From Hyalella azteca (Eukaryota; Arthropoda; Malacostraca; Amphipoda; Hyalellidae), in assembly GCF_000764305.2 (NCBI RefSeq), contig NW_025946746.1, positions 1 through 64,000 on the forward strand: a stretch of 64,000 bases of DNA. Direction: 5' to 3'. The position numbers and the translations under genes are program-made. Positions 47,422-59,163 of this stretch are shown here, piece by piece (position 1 is the first letter of the stretch; every line of letters starts with the position of its first letter). The notes beneath the pieces were generated by a model that was not told the DNA's origin, ran no database searches, and saw only the letters and a list, made by a program, of their open reading frames with translations.

Positions 47422-48541
47422 CTTGTGGTTTATCAATTTTGCTGAATTCTTCCGACGATTGATGATGTTTATTGTTCTTATTTTGCGACAAGGGAGCGTG
47501 ATTTTGGCAGGCTGATGCCTGGGCACAGGAGTTATGGTGATGACTGCAACAGGTATTGCGAGCGCTGGCCTGACAGGCGCACGGCTGTTGGCAGCAATGG
47601 TGCCCGCAACAGGACGGTGGAGCGCGCCCAACCCCACGACAACCCGATGACGGTTTGTGCTCCGGTCCAGCATCAACATCAGTGGGACTGCTTGGATATT
47701 TTGTGTGGGATATTCTTTGGAAAGGCACATTAGTTGGTGGCAGTGTCCGCGGCAGTCCCTGTTGGGGATGTGATGCATGAATTTGAGGATGAACTTGAGA
47801 TGACGGATGATTTTGGGACCAGCCACTCGATTCCGAATGAATATGATTCCCATTTTGAACGCCCCACTGACTCATATCTACGGAGCAGCCACACGGTGAG
47901 TCGTCGGATGTTGTTACTGATTTCTTACTTCGCCCTGCTTGGTCACTGTCCGTATCAGCGGGATTTGGACGAGAATCTCGTCGTGATCGCGGGCGTCTCG
48001 CGCTATTCCTTCTGGAGTTACCACGACTCACTGAGTCTTCAGAAGAGGTTTTACGAGGCGGGCTGTAGGACGGTGGTGGATCAGACGCCTGTTCTCCGGA
48101 TGTGTTGGTCGTAACTGTGTTGTTAGTTGTCTCTGAGCTCTTACGCCGCACTGATCGGGGTACAAGGGATGCATAAGGGTTGTCGATTGTCTTGGTAGGA
48201 AATGCAGTGAGCAGGGAAAGTGGGGCGGTGATTTGGTCGCTAGTGAGAGCGATGGCTTTACGTTTAGGATTATTGCGTTGGCTCGCGCGTAGCACCGACT
48301 GCCTCTTCACGGAACCTGAAGATGGAAACTGTTGCCGAGCTGGAGCAGAGTCGTTGATGCTGCCACTGCTGCTCGGGAAGCCGTACAGAGACTGGGGCTC
48401 ATTGAGTGACGTACTGTATGAAGAGGGGGATTGTGAGAATGCCGGGGGACCTAAGACCCCTTCTACGTCTCCAACGCTGTAAACGCTTCGTAAAGTGCTC
48501 TGTCTGTAGGGCTGAGCTTGCAAATAATTCTGAGAACCCAT
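47422..48541 (-). CDS. Exon of an unrecognised Ser/Pro-rich protein with PPxY motif and Cys/His cluster
   Basis: A 373-codon frame lies on the minus strand. It begins at ATG 48541 (in-frame TAA six bases upstream) or, as an internal exon, at an acceptor 'ttctcag' about 48530. It ends at a good donor ACAAG|gttagt. The frame is Ser, Pro, Arg and Asn-rich: YSVGDVEGVLGPPAF near the start, a PPPSY (PPxY, WW-binding) motif near residue 155, an Arg/Ser block (GNSRRNSARRPRSRR) at about 174-190, and a cluster CCGHHCCQQPCACQ at about 311-324. It resembles the cytoplasmic or disordered tail of a larger protein. I do not recognise the family. Further exons must lie upstream, downstream or both. Confidence 0.6.
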
Positions 48542-49384
48542 GGTTTAACACAAATAAAACGCAAGGAATCAAATTATACGCTTCTTCCCCAAACTCTCAC
48601 AATATCTGATAATATCACTTATAGTCCATTACATATAATGTAGGTACCTGTAAGACAAAATCATCGAACATGATCATGTTACATATGAGCATTTACTCAC
48701 AAATTTAACATATATTTTTACAAATACTAAAAAAATTGGATATTGAATTGTGCAGGAGATTTACGTTGTACCACTCGGTAAATTCACATGAAATGTAGAG
48801 TTAAGGAGCGAAATGATTGTTATACTGAACACGAGCCCTGAATAACCAAGATCGCTCATAGAAAATGCGCTCAGGCTCGGGTCACCACAACAATCTCGAT
48901 ATTTAAACGCAGACTGTAATATTTTAACTAATGAAACAAACAGGTTAATGAAGAAATGCATTAAACAAATATGTCAAGAAGATTGAATATCCAAATTGTT
49001 GTGCAAATGAAGAATTTAATCGATAATAACGGTTTAAAATAGAGCCAACAAGTAATATATGGGAGACGAAATGAACGCTCTAAGCAAAGACAGTTGCATG
49101 CTCAGCTTAATTGCTTCGGTCTTCATGAAGCCGGGAAAATCAAAGGCAAAACAACTGATGAATATTCATATATCACAGATTTCATCTTCTACTGAATTCA
49201 TCAGGCGAATTAAAAAAAAAAGAATTTACGCACAAACAAAGATGCCAAACCTAATCTCACAGCTTGCACTCAGGTTTATCGGACTTCTTCAATGAAATCC
49301 AAGCGTATGACCGTACAGTAGAACGACGACTTAATCGAAATGCGAAATACGTGAAAACGATCGTAAAGTTGACGGCTTGTGCTA
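48542..49384. other. No gene recognised
   Basis: AT-rich sequence upstream of the Ser-rich exon. No further exon supported. Confidence 0.5.
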
Positions 49385-49677
49385 GGACTGCTCTCCGGCA
49401 CGCTGGCTGCTCACTGCTCACCGGCACGCTGGCTGCTCACTGCTCACCGGCACGCTGGCTGCTCATTGCTCAGCGGCACGCTAGCTGCTCACTGCTCAGC
49501 GGCATGGTAGCTGCTCTCTGCTCAGCGGCACGCTAGCTGCTCACTGCTCAGCGGCATGCTAGCTGCTCACTGCTCAGCGGCATGCTAGCTGCTCACTGCT
49601 CAGCGGCACGCTAGCTGCTCACTGCTCAGCGGCATGCTAGCTGCTCTCTGCTCAGCGGCATGCTAGCTGCTCTCTCA
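49385..49677. repeat. 26-bp minisatellite
   Basis: About eleven units of 'gctgctcactgctcagcgg' plus 'catgcta', with a few CACCGG variants at the left end. Confidence 0.9.
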
Positions 49678-49939
49678 TGCAAGCTGCAAGCACACCGTAT
49701 CATCCTGCCACACCCGATCGTGAGACGGGGTTGCATGATACGCTGCACTGCACTGCTCCTAATGCACTGCTCCTAGTGCACCACACTCATCTTCTTGAGT
49801 GTGGTAAAGTAAAGACTCAAAATTTTCTCCATACTCATCTTCTCACCACATTGAATGCATCTCACGCGCGCCACACGATGCACACCACACCTATTACACG
49901 CGCCAACCATTCGCACTACAAATGTCGCATCACATCACC

Positions 49940-50242
49940 AATGCCTCTCAATACATCAAACGTGCCACGAGTCCCTCAACAGCCTCCCGATTACCTCGTT
50001 GACGCTTCGAATATAAACGCGTTCAAAAACAGACTAGATAAAGCTATGGAGAAATATATGTTCAGACTTGAAATGCCTAGCACCATATCGAACCCGGTGG
50101 AAGTCTAGTAGCTATTTCAAACTATCGACAGTCGAACTATCTGATTTAAGATCACCTGCGGACAAGTCATGGAAAGTACAAGAATCGGTGACAGACCACA
50201 TCAGACCTATCTTCAGCGCTGACATCACTATGATATGATATG
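49940..50242 (+). pseudogene. CR1-like retrotransposon, last codons of ORF2 and 3' end
   Basis: The frame encodes NINAFKNRLDKAMEKYMF (about 50010-50065) and ends at 50106-50108, closely matching the C-terminus of the copy at 3715-4610. It continues into the 3' UTR phrase 'aagaatcggtgacagacc' and a TGATA tail. The join upstream of about 49960 is unclear because the preceding sequence is low-complexity. Confidence 0.75.
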
Positions 50243-51769
50243 ACGCGTCACACATCACGCATCGTACGGGCCCATGCATGTATCGCACTTGCCACGCCCC
50301 AACCACCAATCTTTTCATACCATACGCAATTCACGCGTCACAAAGCGTTCATCACATACACCACACCAACACATCACACTTGTCACTCGTACTGTATGCA
50401 TTACACTCATCTTTTGCAACAAAATCGTCTTAAAACATGCACCACCACAACACACTACACTCCCTACAACGTTTGTTGCTGTAAATATTGGAATGAATTT
50501 TGGCACACAAATTTAAGCACTTTTTACTTTGCCTTGAAGGAAAATTGTCGCTCGGCTTCCAATCCAATGTCAAAAATTGAATTAATTTCTCTAGGACTTA
50601 ATCATCATAAAAACTTTACACATGATGTAGGAACACACGGTGCCTATTCCGACGTGAGGGAGGCGACGCTGCATTCAAGTCGCAGCAGAAAGTACCATAA
50701 AGACGGATGATTACCTGTGACGAACTTTCTTTTTCCATGTGAAACGTCAAGTCCATGTTCACTATCTCGAGTAATACATCATTCACGCGAGTGAACAAGC
50801 TAAATGAACTCGCGTTTGATTTGATCTTCTCAAGTGCAGAAACAATTATTGGGCTAGCAATAGATCGCATTCATGCGTTGTTTAAACTTTATTCGTTTAG
50901 AAATGCAAAATTTCGATAATGTTTCAAAAAAAGCTAATAAATTATGAAAACTGTCTGTAACATCCACAGTTGTAAAGAGCTTAAATCTAAAGTGAGACAA
51001 GAAAAATTCAACGAAAAAATTAACTAAATGTGAGCGATATGGAAATTTCACTCACTTGTAGCGACATTTAAGATCTAGAACGTTATATTATCGAGTGGTA
51101 TTTGATGAATAGTCAGATGATAACCTAACGGATAAAAGACAAACACGATTGTTTGCATTGATATCAACTAAATAAAATGTAATTTGGGCATAGATACACC
51201 ATGAACAATTCAAACGATGAACATAAATCAAATAAATAATAAAAAAAGCACCCGTAAATTTACGCCAAAAGAAAACCACCTTAATATCAAATCAGCGAAA
51301 AAATGTATCGACTATCGATAAAATGTAGTGAATAAAATATACCGCAGAGCTTCCCGCAGTCGCTCTATAACCAACATCAAGCAATTGGTGCATGTCCACG
51401 GGGACAGTAGTGGCAGCCAGTACAATTTTCAAATGATAACCGCCCCTATCTTACCATGCTATTGGCGCTACATGGTCACGGAATTAAGAGCCTATAACCC
51501 CTTACACGAGGCCAGTAACCTGATAATAATTGATCGCAGTTAGCACTTGATAAATGCACTGTCCGCTACAACTGCCCTCGTGTACACTGTACATTGAGAC
51601 TGTACACTGTACATTTTAAAGACATGCACCGAGTTTGAGGAGCGCATGAGAGCGCACATGCAACATACGGCACGCGGCAGTGGCGCGCGCAGGGCGTTGT
51701 CCTCATCACAGCCACAGGATGGCTGGTCTTCCTGGAACAGTTTTACTTGAGTGTCGACGAGCACGAGAC
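50243..51769. other. No gene recognised
   Basis: CA-rich then AT-rich sequence. Several open frames exist but none looks like a protein. Confidence 0.5.
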
Positions 51770-52130
51770 TTTAATATACTGCACGCTAATATATTGCATG
51801 CTAATAAACAGCATTTTAATAAACTGCACGATACTCCAATAAACTGCACGCTAATAGATTGCACGCTCATAAACTGAACTCTAATGAACTGCACTCTTAT
51901 AAACTGCACGAAACTCTAATAAACTGCATTCTAATAAACTGCACTCTAATAAACTGTACTCTAATAAACTGTACTCTAATAAACTGCACTCTAATAAACT
52001 GCACTCTAATAAACTGCACTCTATTAAACTGCACTCTAATAAACTGATCTCTAATAAACTGCACTCTAATAAACTGCACTCTAATAAACTGCACTCTAAT
52101 AAACTGCACGAGACTATAATAGACTGAAAT
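51770..52130. repeat. 15-bp minisatellite
   Basis: About twenty units of 'taataaactgcactc'. The 15-bp length keeps one reading frame open on each strand, giving repetitive pseudo-proteins. Confidence 0.92.
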
Positions 52131-55100
52131 TCAGGGCACGGAGAGTGTCACGCTAGTCACAAACTAAAGAAAGCTGCGTGCACCAGCACCGTCAGCGCGC
52201 ACAAATCCAATTAATGGGATTAGTATCATATAACGAGTTACTCACAAAACCCTAGCGTATGAAACGGAGGTAGGTCTAGCTTAGACATATCTATTGGATG
52301 TTGAATCAGTTAATAACTACTGAATCACAATTGGCGTTTCCAACAATATATGTACCAAATTAGAATGAGGAACAGAATTTGGAATAAGATTTGCTTATCT
52401 ACGAGAATATATATTAATGAAAACTTGAAATTATAGAAAATTTCGAATATTAATCACACAAATTCGATTATAACAGACGAAAAAATGTTAATTCATTTAT
52501 TGAAGGCTGCTAGTAAAATGCATTAATATATTAGTGACATAGAGATAATTCTGCTGGTGATTCGAGAACAAGCAAAACTGTTGATAAATAAGAAGATTAT
52601 GTATTATTTCCATGCGTTGTCAATATCAGAGCGCTCATTGCCTCCGACCATCCTATTCACTAACGCTGGAAATATATTATACCAAGCGATCATAGCAGCT
52701 CCGTTGAAACTAAATATGAATCAAATAAGGTTTTGAAACATTTTTATGACATAATAGATGTTAAATAAAGTGCGGCGCTTTGTAAAACCTTGTTGAATAA
52801 AATTAACTGGAAAAAATTAACTTGCAAGCTTGTTTGAAATTTGACAAGGTTGTTGAATATTAGTCAAAATATAGATAAAAGCTAAAGATTTTGTTAAAGA
52901 GGCGACTTAATATGGAGTGTAAATTCTAGTGTGTCATGAACATTTAATTACGGGAAAAGAGAGCAAGAAAGAAAGCTGCTCCAACGAGAGTGTCTCTGTC
53001 GCAGTTTTTGCTCGGCCCCTGTTTTATCAACGCACAAGTGAAAAATGTTCAGGAGACGCACAAAACTTTCTTGACATAAAATGAACTTTATTTGTTACTC
53101 ATTTCGATGCATTCGATTATTTGATGCCTAAAGTCTACTGATTTTCCTCTCGGACAAGACTACACAGAACTTTAATATCTGTAAGATTTCCGGAAGCATT
53201 ATATCAAGTTCAACATGCGCACTGTATGGAAAGTATGAATCTTGAGCTGCTTAAATGTGTATCAGTTCCATAATTTTTTTAAGGCCTCCGACACTCAACA
53301 TTCCAACAAAATTAATTAATTTCCATAAATGCACATATTCCGTGGTTTGAGATTATGCATGCCAAAGTGAAAGTTTGACTTGATTAGAAAATGGTGAAAA
53401 TTTATGGTCACATAATTAACGTAAGTCGTACGAAAACTTCAATCCATTGTCATTCCAAGAACAAAAACGTTCAGTGAGAGCTATGCTGTAACGAGTTCAG
53501 ATTACCTTTGTTCCTGAACTGATACTGCATCTCATCAACTCCTTCACCTTAATTCAGTGCAAGCGCATCACCATCACTGTACTTCTTGAAGACTTTCCTC
53601 GCAGGGTTTGGTATTGTTCTAGAACGCGTCTTGCTTCAATAATTATATTGCTCCTGCGAGGGCTCGCAACTCTCACTAAATGATGAAGCATGTCTACGCG
53701 TTCCAATATATTACGCCATAGAAATGAATATCTTCACAAGATAGAGAGATTTCGAGAGTAATGGTGGCTTCGACTAGCAATAAAGATTTAGTTTATTATC
53801 ATAAATGGCTATGTAATTAAGTGGAAATATGAGGTAATGCTTCAACGTTATGTAACATTACCTACTATTTGTAAGAAGTGTTAAAATACATCGTATTCAC
53901 ATGTATAAGAAAACATTCTATACAATTAAATAGTTCCTCATACATTGAAAAATTCCTATCCGCAATTGGGACCAACATCTGTTCCCACTTTAAAATAAAA
54001 ATTTCAAGATTAATTTATATTTCAGTCGAGAGTTTGACTTAATTTATCAGACTCAGCGTATTGAGCGAAAATCCAGGGTTTTCCATCGCTTCCTCCGGAC
54101 GTGCGTGAACATTTGTGCTGCAATTAGTTTGATTTCCAGGCTCCTTCACATGAAAATCGATGAACTGACGGGACAAATTGTAAAAAAAAACTTTTCATTC
54201 TCTGGGCCGTCAAGCTGTGGCCTTTCAAACTATCATATGATTTTTAGACGACTTTGACCCAGACCACGCTGACAGAATCACATTACAATGTAACGGCCTC
54301 GTAGGGGAGAGCCAGGAATCATCTTAAAACTCTTAAGTGTTCCTATAAATGAGACGAATGGCCAAATACTACTTGATTAATTTCGATGCGAATGACGTAT
54401 GACATCATGCAGAAGTGGAGCCATAAATATTTTTTACTAGCAGGTGAGACCGGCATTCACGGGGCTCGAAACTCCTTGCAATTTGACAATCCCATATACA
54501 TATATATTATGCCGAATCCTGTTATTCCTGCACTCACTCGCGTTTCAAAATATACGTAATATATTTTTCTCTTCTTTAATTAAGATGAAATGCCTAATTA
54601 AAAATCAACTTTGAATTTTGTATCCAACTCTCCCCTCACAGTTTTGCAATACCTTTCCCAATTTTAAGTCCATTTAATATTCCGAAAAGCTAAGTATCCT
54701 GGATACGCGCCCCAACAGCTCCATGTTTATTTGCGGCCCCAGGCTTCAAGCACTCGCACTAACAAACTTTGGCAATAATATGTTAATTTAAGATTATTTT
54801 CAAATCGAAGAAGCTGAAACTAGGATTGATATATATATACTCAAAAACTGTTTACATTGCAACCCATGAAATGGAATAATACATCCTCACTAAATTATTT
54901 TAATTTTACGCTAGGGCGGATATTATTTAATTAGAGGTGTAAAAAATCTGTCATTTAACCTTTTTCGACCAACAATTAATGGCACTTGCAATATCGACTT
55001 GCAACTAAGCAAATAAACTAAGTAAAGTAACTAAGTAACCGCTAAGAAACTAAGTATCTGGAAACCATGCATGTTAATATGCGAGTATTGTTTCGCTGCA

Positions 55101-55715
55101 TGTTTCGAGAACTTTGATGGCTTTTCTTTCACTCTGCCACTTAACCATTTTATATTTATGCTCGCAATAACAATATCTGCATCGTGAACAATTCCATCAA
55201 ACTTCTATGCAGAGCAATTATTGTTCATCATAAATAGAGACCATCGATTAAACCATATTGAAGAATTACACTTGTGATGGTGACTAAGCCATCAACAAAG
55301 TCCCCTGGTTCACTTGAGTCCACAATAGACATCTGCTGCAGCGTTGGCACTCACAACATTCAACTATGAGAAGCTCCCATATAGGAGCGTGAGACATTTT
55401 ATGCTGCCTTGTACGTTCCATTCATGTTAACGTTTAGAATGTCAGAAATGTAAGGTTTTAAAATTTAAACTCATCAAGATCATAAGCTCGTTATTTCGTC
55501 GTGTTTCAATAAAAGTGTCAAACATAAGATTCAAGTTGAGATATAAAAAAAGTTTTAAAAGGCAGGGAAGCTTCTGAATTTGAATATTGTAATTTTGTTG
55601 CATTGCACACACATGGATCATAAAGGAAAAAAACAGATGAAATGTATCAGTGATACTGAGACTGGAATGATAACGAGCGAGATCGTTGTTTATTTTTGAT
55701 CTAAGTTAAGCTTCC
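52131..55715. other. No gene recognised
   Basis: AT-rich sequence with no exon, repeat or RNA gene I can support in either the standard or the TAR=Gln code. Confidence 0.45.
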
Positions 55716-55913
55716 ATGGTCGACTGTTGTGTCTCCATCTTCTTGTACAACATATCAGAGTCGGATCGAAAATTTCTTCAAATTTAATGCCGGACTCTGC
55801 TGACTTCACAACTACAACATCGATAGTTTTTCAGTGCTAAAGACGTTGATAATTCGAAGACTAAAAACACTCTAATCAACGGAAACCTGCAAAAAATTGA
55901 GTTCGCAGTCAAT
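55716..55913 (+). CDS. Possible short TAR=Gln frame upstream of the 608-codon frame
   Basis: Reading ATG 55716 to TGA 55911-55913 gives 65 codons with one in-frame TAA (55785) and one TAG (55827). It has the same phase as the following 608-codon frame. It may be a separate small protein, or the 5' part of that gene. A 33-base GT-AG segment (about 55902-55934) contains the TGA, and removing it would keep the frame. The length alone is weak evidence of coding. Confidence 0.35.
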
Positions 55914-55934
55914 TGATCACGAAGAATAGGCAGA

Positions 55935-57761
55935 ATGGTCAGCCTCAGACGTTTTATAGATTCATGGCAACAAATGAAAACCTGGGCATCAAATCACAAC
56001 TGGCCAGCGATCTTATTGACAGCACTATCGATGATTCTCATGATTGTTGTCACAGCGCTGAGGCATTACTAGAAAAACAATCTGTATGCCAGCGTGTCTA
56101 AAGGGGTCGATCAACTGATCATCTCTCCATTCAGAGCAAAGGGTGGCCACATCACCAGCGAACGGCTGCTGGCGCTATTGACTGAAGCTCCTTGGTAGAT
56201 TTTTGACCATCAAGCCACAGTCGCTCCTGCAATCGTGAGATTATTACAAACCGAGGAAGATGAGCAACTTTATAAAGTAGATATTTCTGAAACGAAACCG
56301 AGTATAGATGGTGACAAACTGATTTTCGTTAATGACTCAGTCAACCTGTTCTATTAGAGAAAATGCCCTAACGCGAAATTTGCGAAGTTCTTCAATACCG
56401 GCCGTGCCTAGTTACCAAGTTCGCAATGCAAAGGCTGCTTTTATCCAGAAGGCGGAGACATAGCGATCATCAGCATTACAGAAAAATTGTGTCTTGCTCC
56501 ATTCTATCCTTTGCTAGTCGACCGGCTCAAAAATTCATCGCTCGTTGACATAGATTTCGTTCTCGCATTGAATGAAGGAATTGGCCGGTATGTTCCCGAG
56601 AAATAAACTGAGAGACGGGACGCGCTCACGGGATAGATGAACATGCCTGTAGACGGAGTGGAACGCGTGTGCAATTTCGCTAGAAAATTTCCTGCTAGCA
56701 ATGTAGAACCTCCAAAAGCGAATAAAGGCACAGAAGAAGGAGTAGAAAAGTAATGGATTGATCCAATGGATGAATTCTAACATCGAGTCAAAGACTAGGT
56801 GTCGGGTAGAGAGCATGCAATGCGATTTAGATTTATTTTCGAGAAGTTCATTGGGTGCGAACACTGGAGGGCGAAATTACACTTTAAAATTTTTGTCAGC
56901 CCGGAAACCTTGAATAATGTTATAGAAACGGTGGCAATATACGTCATAATTCCAATATTACTTCTACTATTGTTTTATAATAGCATTGCGCTGCCGCCAC
57001 AACCCGGACTGCGGACGCTCCTTCGGGCCTTCAGTTTGCCGCTCGGGTCCTTAGTGATGGCTTTTTTGTACATTTTGCTGCACGATAAAATGTTCTAGAG
57101 GCTTAACGATCTGTAACAATCATAGCGGCAGTGGATCCATGTAAGGAGAAATCTCGAAGAAGGAGCTACCAGCCGCGAAATCGAGAAACAAATACGAGCG
57201 TTTCCTTAAGATTAAAATCTTGTATCAAAGATGAACCAATTTGAACATAATATATCTGCCTCGTTTTAAGAAAATAACACGACCACTCCAGGGTTAATTG
57301 CAGAGGATGCATCCGATTTTCAAGTCCAAATTCCATACGACGAAACCGAATAAGAAGATTTTGACGAAGATATAACAGAACAAATCCGGACATAGGACCA
57401 GTGGGAAGCGGCAGCAATTGTGAACGTCTCAGGCGTTTACCGAAACTTCGAAGGACTTCACAAATATTCATCATAAATGGAACTGTTACTAATCCTAATC
57501 TTGATCCTAACGACCGGATATTTATGGACTTTGTTACTTTAAATCAGTCAAAACGTATAATCTTGCGCGTTAACCCTCTTGTCGATCACTCTTGACTTGC
57601 TGGTTCCCTTGGCGTTCATAGAATACTTCAGTTACCTAGCCGCTGCAGCGACGAGTGACATGTTAGCAGTGAGCGTCACCGTGGTCAATGTTATGTACAT
57701 GACGGTACTGCGCATGGTTATCTTAGGAGCAATGGTGAGCTAATGCTTGCAGTTCAAGTGA
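55935..57761 (+). CDS. 608-codon membrane-protein frame using TAA/TAG as sense (ciliate-type code)
   Basis: The frame starts at ATG 55935 and ends at TGA 57759-57761. It contains 12 TAA and 9 TAG codons but no TGA, while 32 TGA triplets lie in the other two frames. With TAR=Gln, glutamine would be coded by TAA 12, TAG 9, CAA 15 and CAG 3, a ciliate-like split. The product has a predicted membrane segment near residues 23-43, a large Cys-containing region (about 44-328), two segments near 330-352 and 364-383, an acidic Gln-rich loop (about 385-514) with DETE then EDFDEDI, and three more near 515-535, 545-567 and 577-602. No indel is needed anywhere. Base composition looks more GC-rich than the flanks. 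I do not recognise the family. The alternative, a standard-code pseudogene with 21 nonsense changes, does not explain the absence of TGA. Confidence 0.75.
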
Positions 57762-57823
57762 GTTAGAAGAACACACAAAAACAGGTTAATAGATGAACTT
57801 CAGAAAGATGAAAACGTAAGGCA

Positions 57824-58126
57824 ATGAGTTTTAAGGCACTTATATTGGGATTTGATATGAAAAATGAAATTATAACAAGTTTCCAGAAGAAAGTAATCAG
57901 TCATGACGAACCAAGGCGCGATTATAAATATCATGGCAAAAAACATTATGCGAATCTTATTTTTTTAGAGTTTATAATAATAACATATTGTAGAGTTTTA
58001 TAATAATAGTCTTCTTTAAATAATTCGATTTATTAGTAAATAAACGTAAGCAACTTCGAAAATTTTTATTACTAAGCTAGTGTGGTTTCATCGGTAAAAT
58101 ATGACTCATCAGGAGGCTGCAACTGA
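57824..58126 (+). other. Weak TAR=Gln open frame
   Basis: ATG 57824 to TGA 58124-58126 is open for 100 codons if TAA/TAG are sense. The first 59 codons are open in the standard code too (MSFKALILGFDMKNEI at the start). The second half is AT-rich with clustered TAA/TAG, which could be chance. Confidence 0.25.
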
Positions 58127-58568
58127 AATCGTATTTTTGCTCCAAATTTAATTTATAGATATGATATCTTATTGAAAATAAATAAAAGACCATATATAAA
58201 AGATGCCCAGGTTAGAAGAATGTATTTCAATAATAATTAAATATATCATTGAATTTAGACCAGATGGTGTTTGGACTAGAACACCAGGTACTCTAAAATG
58301 CGAATGATTTCGAAAATATATTAGCAAACTATACCGTCCTCACAAAATTTTATCAATATTGAAAGAATAATTGAGATTGAGAGAGAAAGTAAAGATTTCA
58401 ATTATTACGTAGCAAATATTGAATAAGTTATAGATATAGTCTCGTTCCAAAAAATGTAGATCTGTTGTGCGCAATCAGAACGAAGTGTAAATACGTAATT
58501 AATGTTGAAAAAATTGTAATTCGAGTAATCACGATTCGAAATTATTTTCGAACAAATCATGGGTCAGA

Positions 58569-59163
58569 TCACGCATTATTCGGAATAATAGCCGAATTTT
58601 TCAATTAGTCTTTTACATCGAGATAGAGATAAAATTATTTTAATAAAAGTTTCATTATATCGCTTCCTTCTATTGTTAATAGGTGACGACTCGCTTTCAT
58701 TGAAGGCCGATCGCTCACAATGTGGTCATACGAGGTCACTTGAACCCAACGGTCTTTGAGGATATGTAATAAAAACATCAATTTTTTATTACATGGCAAT
58801 GAGTGAATTGCAAATTTATTGAGTTTCTTGCTTTTGAAGTGAATTGTAACAACAGCAAACTTAGGAAGCAGGAGTATTGAATCAACTCGGAGTGCATGTT
58901 GGTAAATAGGGTACTTAAACCTATAGGTCAATAAAAATGCTACTCACGGAATACGGCAATGAATAAAGTACTAACAGAAAAAAGTAATAGATAAGATATG
59001 GTGATCCAAAAATATACTTATGAAGATAATACTCAACAAATAAGGCAATTAAAATATTACCGACGAGAAAAGTGTTCGATTTGTTTTCAAGGAAAATGTT
59101 ATAAAATAGAGTAGTTAAAGAATTATGTGTACAGAACGAAAAGTTCTACGAGAGTAATACCAT
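58569..59163 (-). other. Weak minus-strand open frames, hydrophobic
   Basis: Two overlapping minus-strand frames lack TGA: 59163-58882 (starts ATG, hydrophobic, 93 codons) and 58943-58569 (124 codons, mostly open in the standard code, with SLPCNKKLMFLLHILKDRW). A 27-base GTGAGT..TATAG segment at about 58921-58947 resembles a minute intron. The two frames cannot both be right and AT richness makes chance opening likely. Confidence 0.25.

Noticed and set aside
47515..48114. Plus-strand open frames opposite the Ser-rich exon
   Set aside because: They are antisense to a longer, better-composed minus-strand frame ending at a strong donor.
51859..52109. Repetitive frames of the FIRVQ and LINCT type
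   Set aside because: They are translations of the 15-bp minisatellite.
55913..56101. Standard-code open frame of about 62 codons at the start of the 608-codon locus
   Set aside because: It is in a different phase, starts with a non-ATG codon and is a shadow of the TAR=Gln frame, which carries the membrane-segment pattern.
56799..57098. Standard-code 99-aa membrane protein
   Set aside because: It is only the piece of the 608-codon frame between two TAG codons; the same frame continues without indels on both sides.
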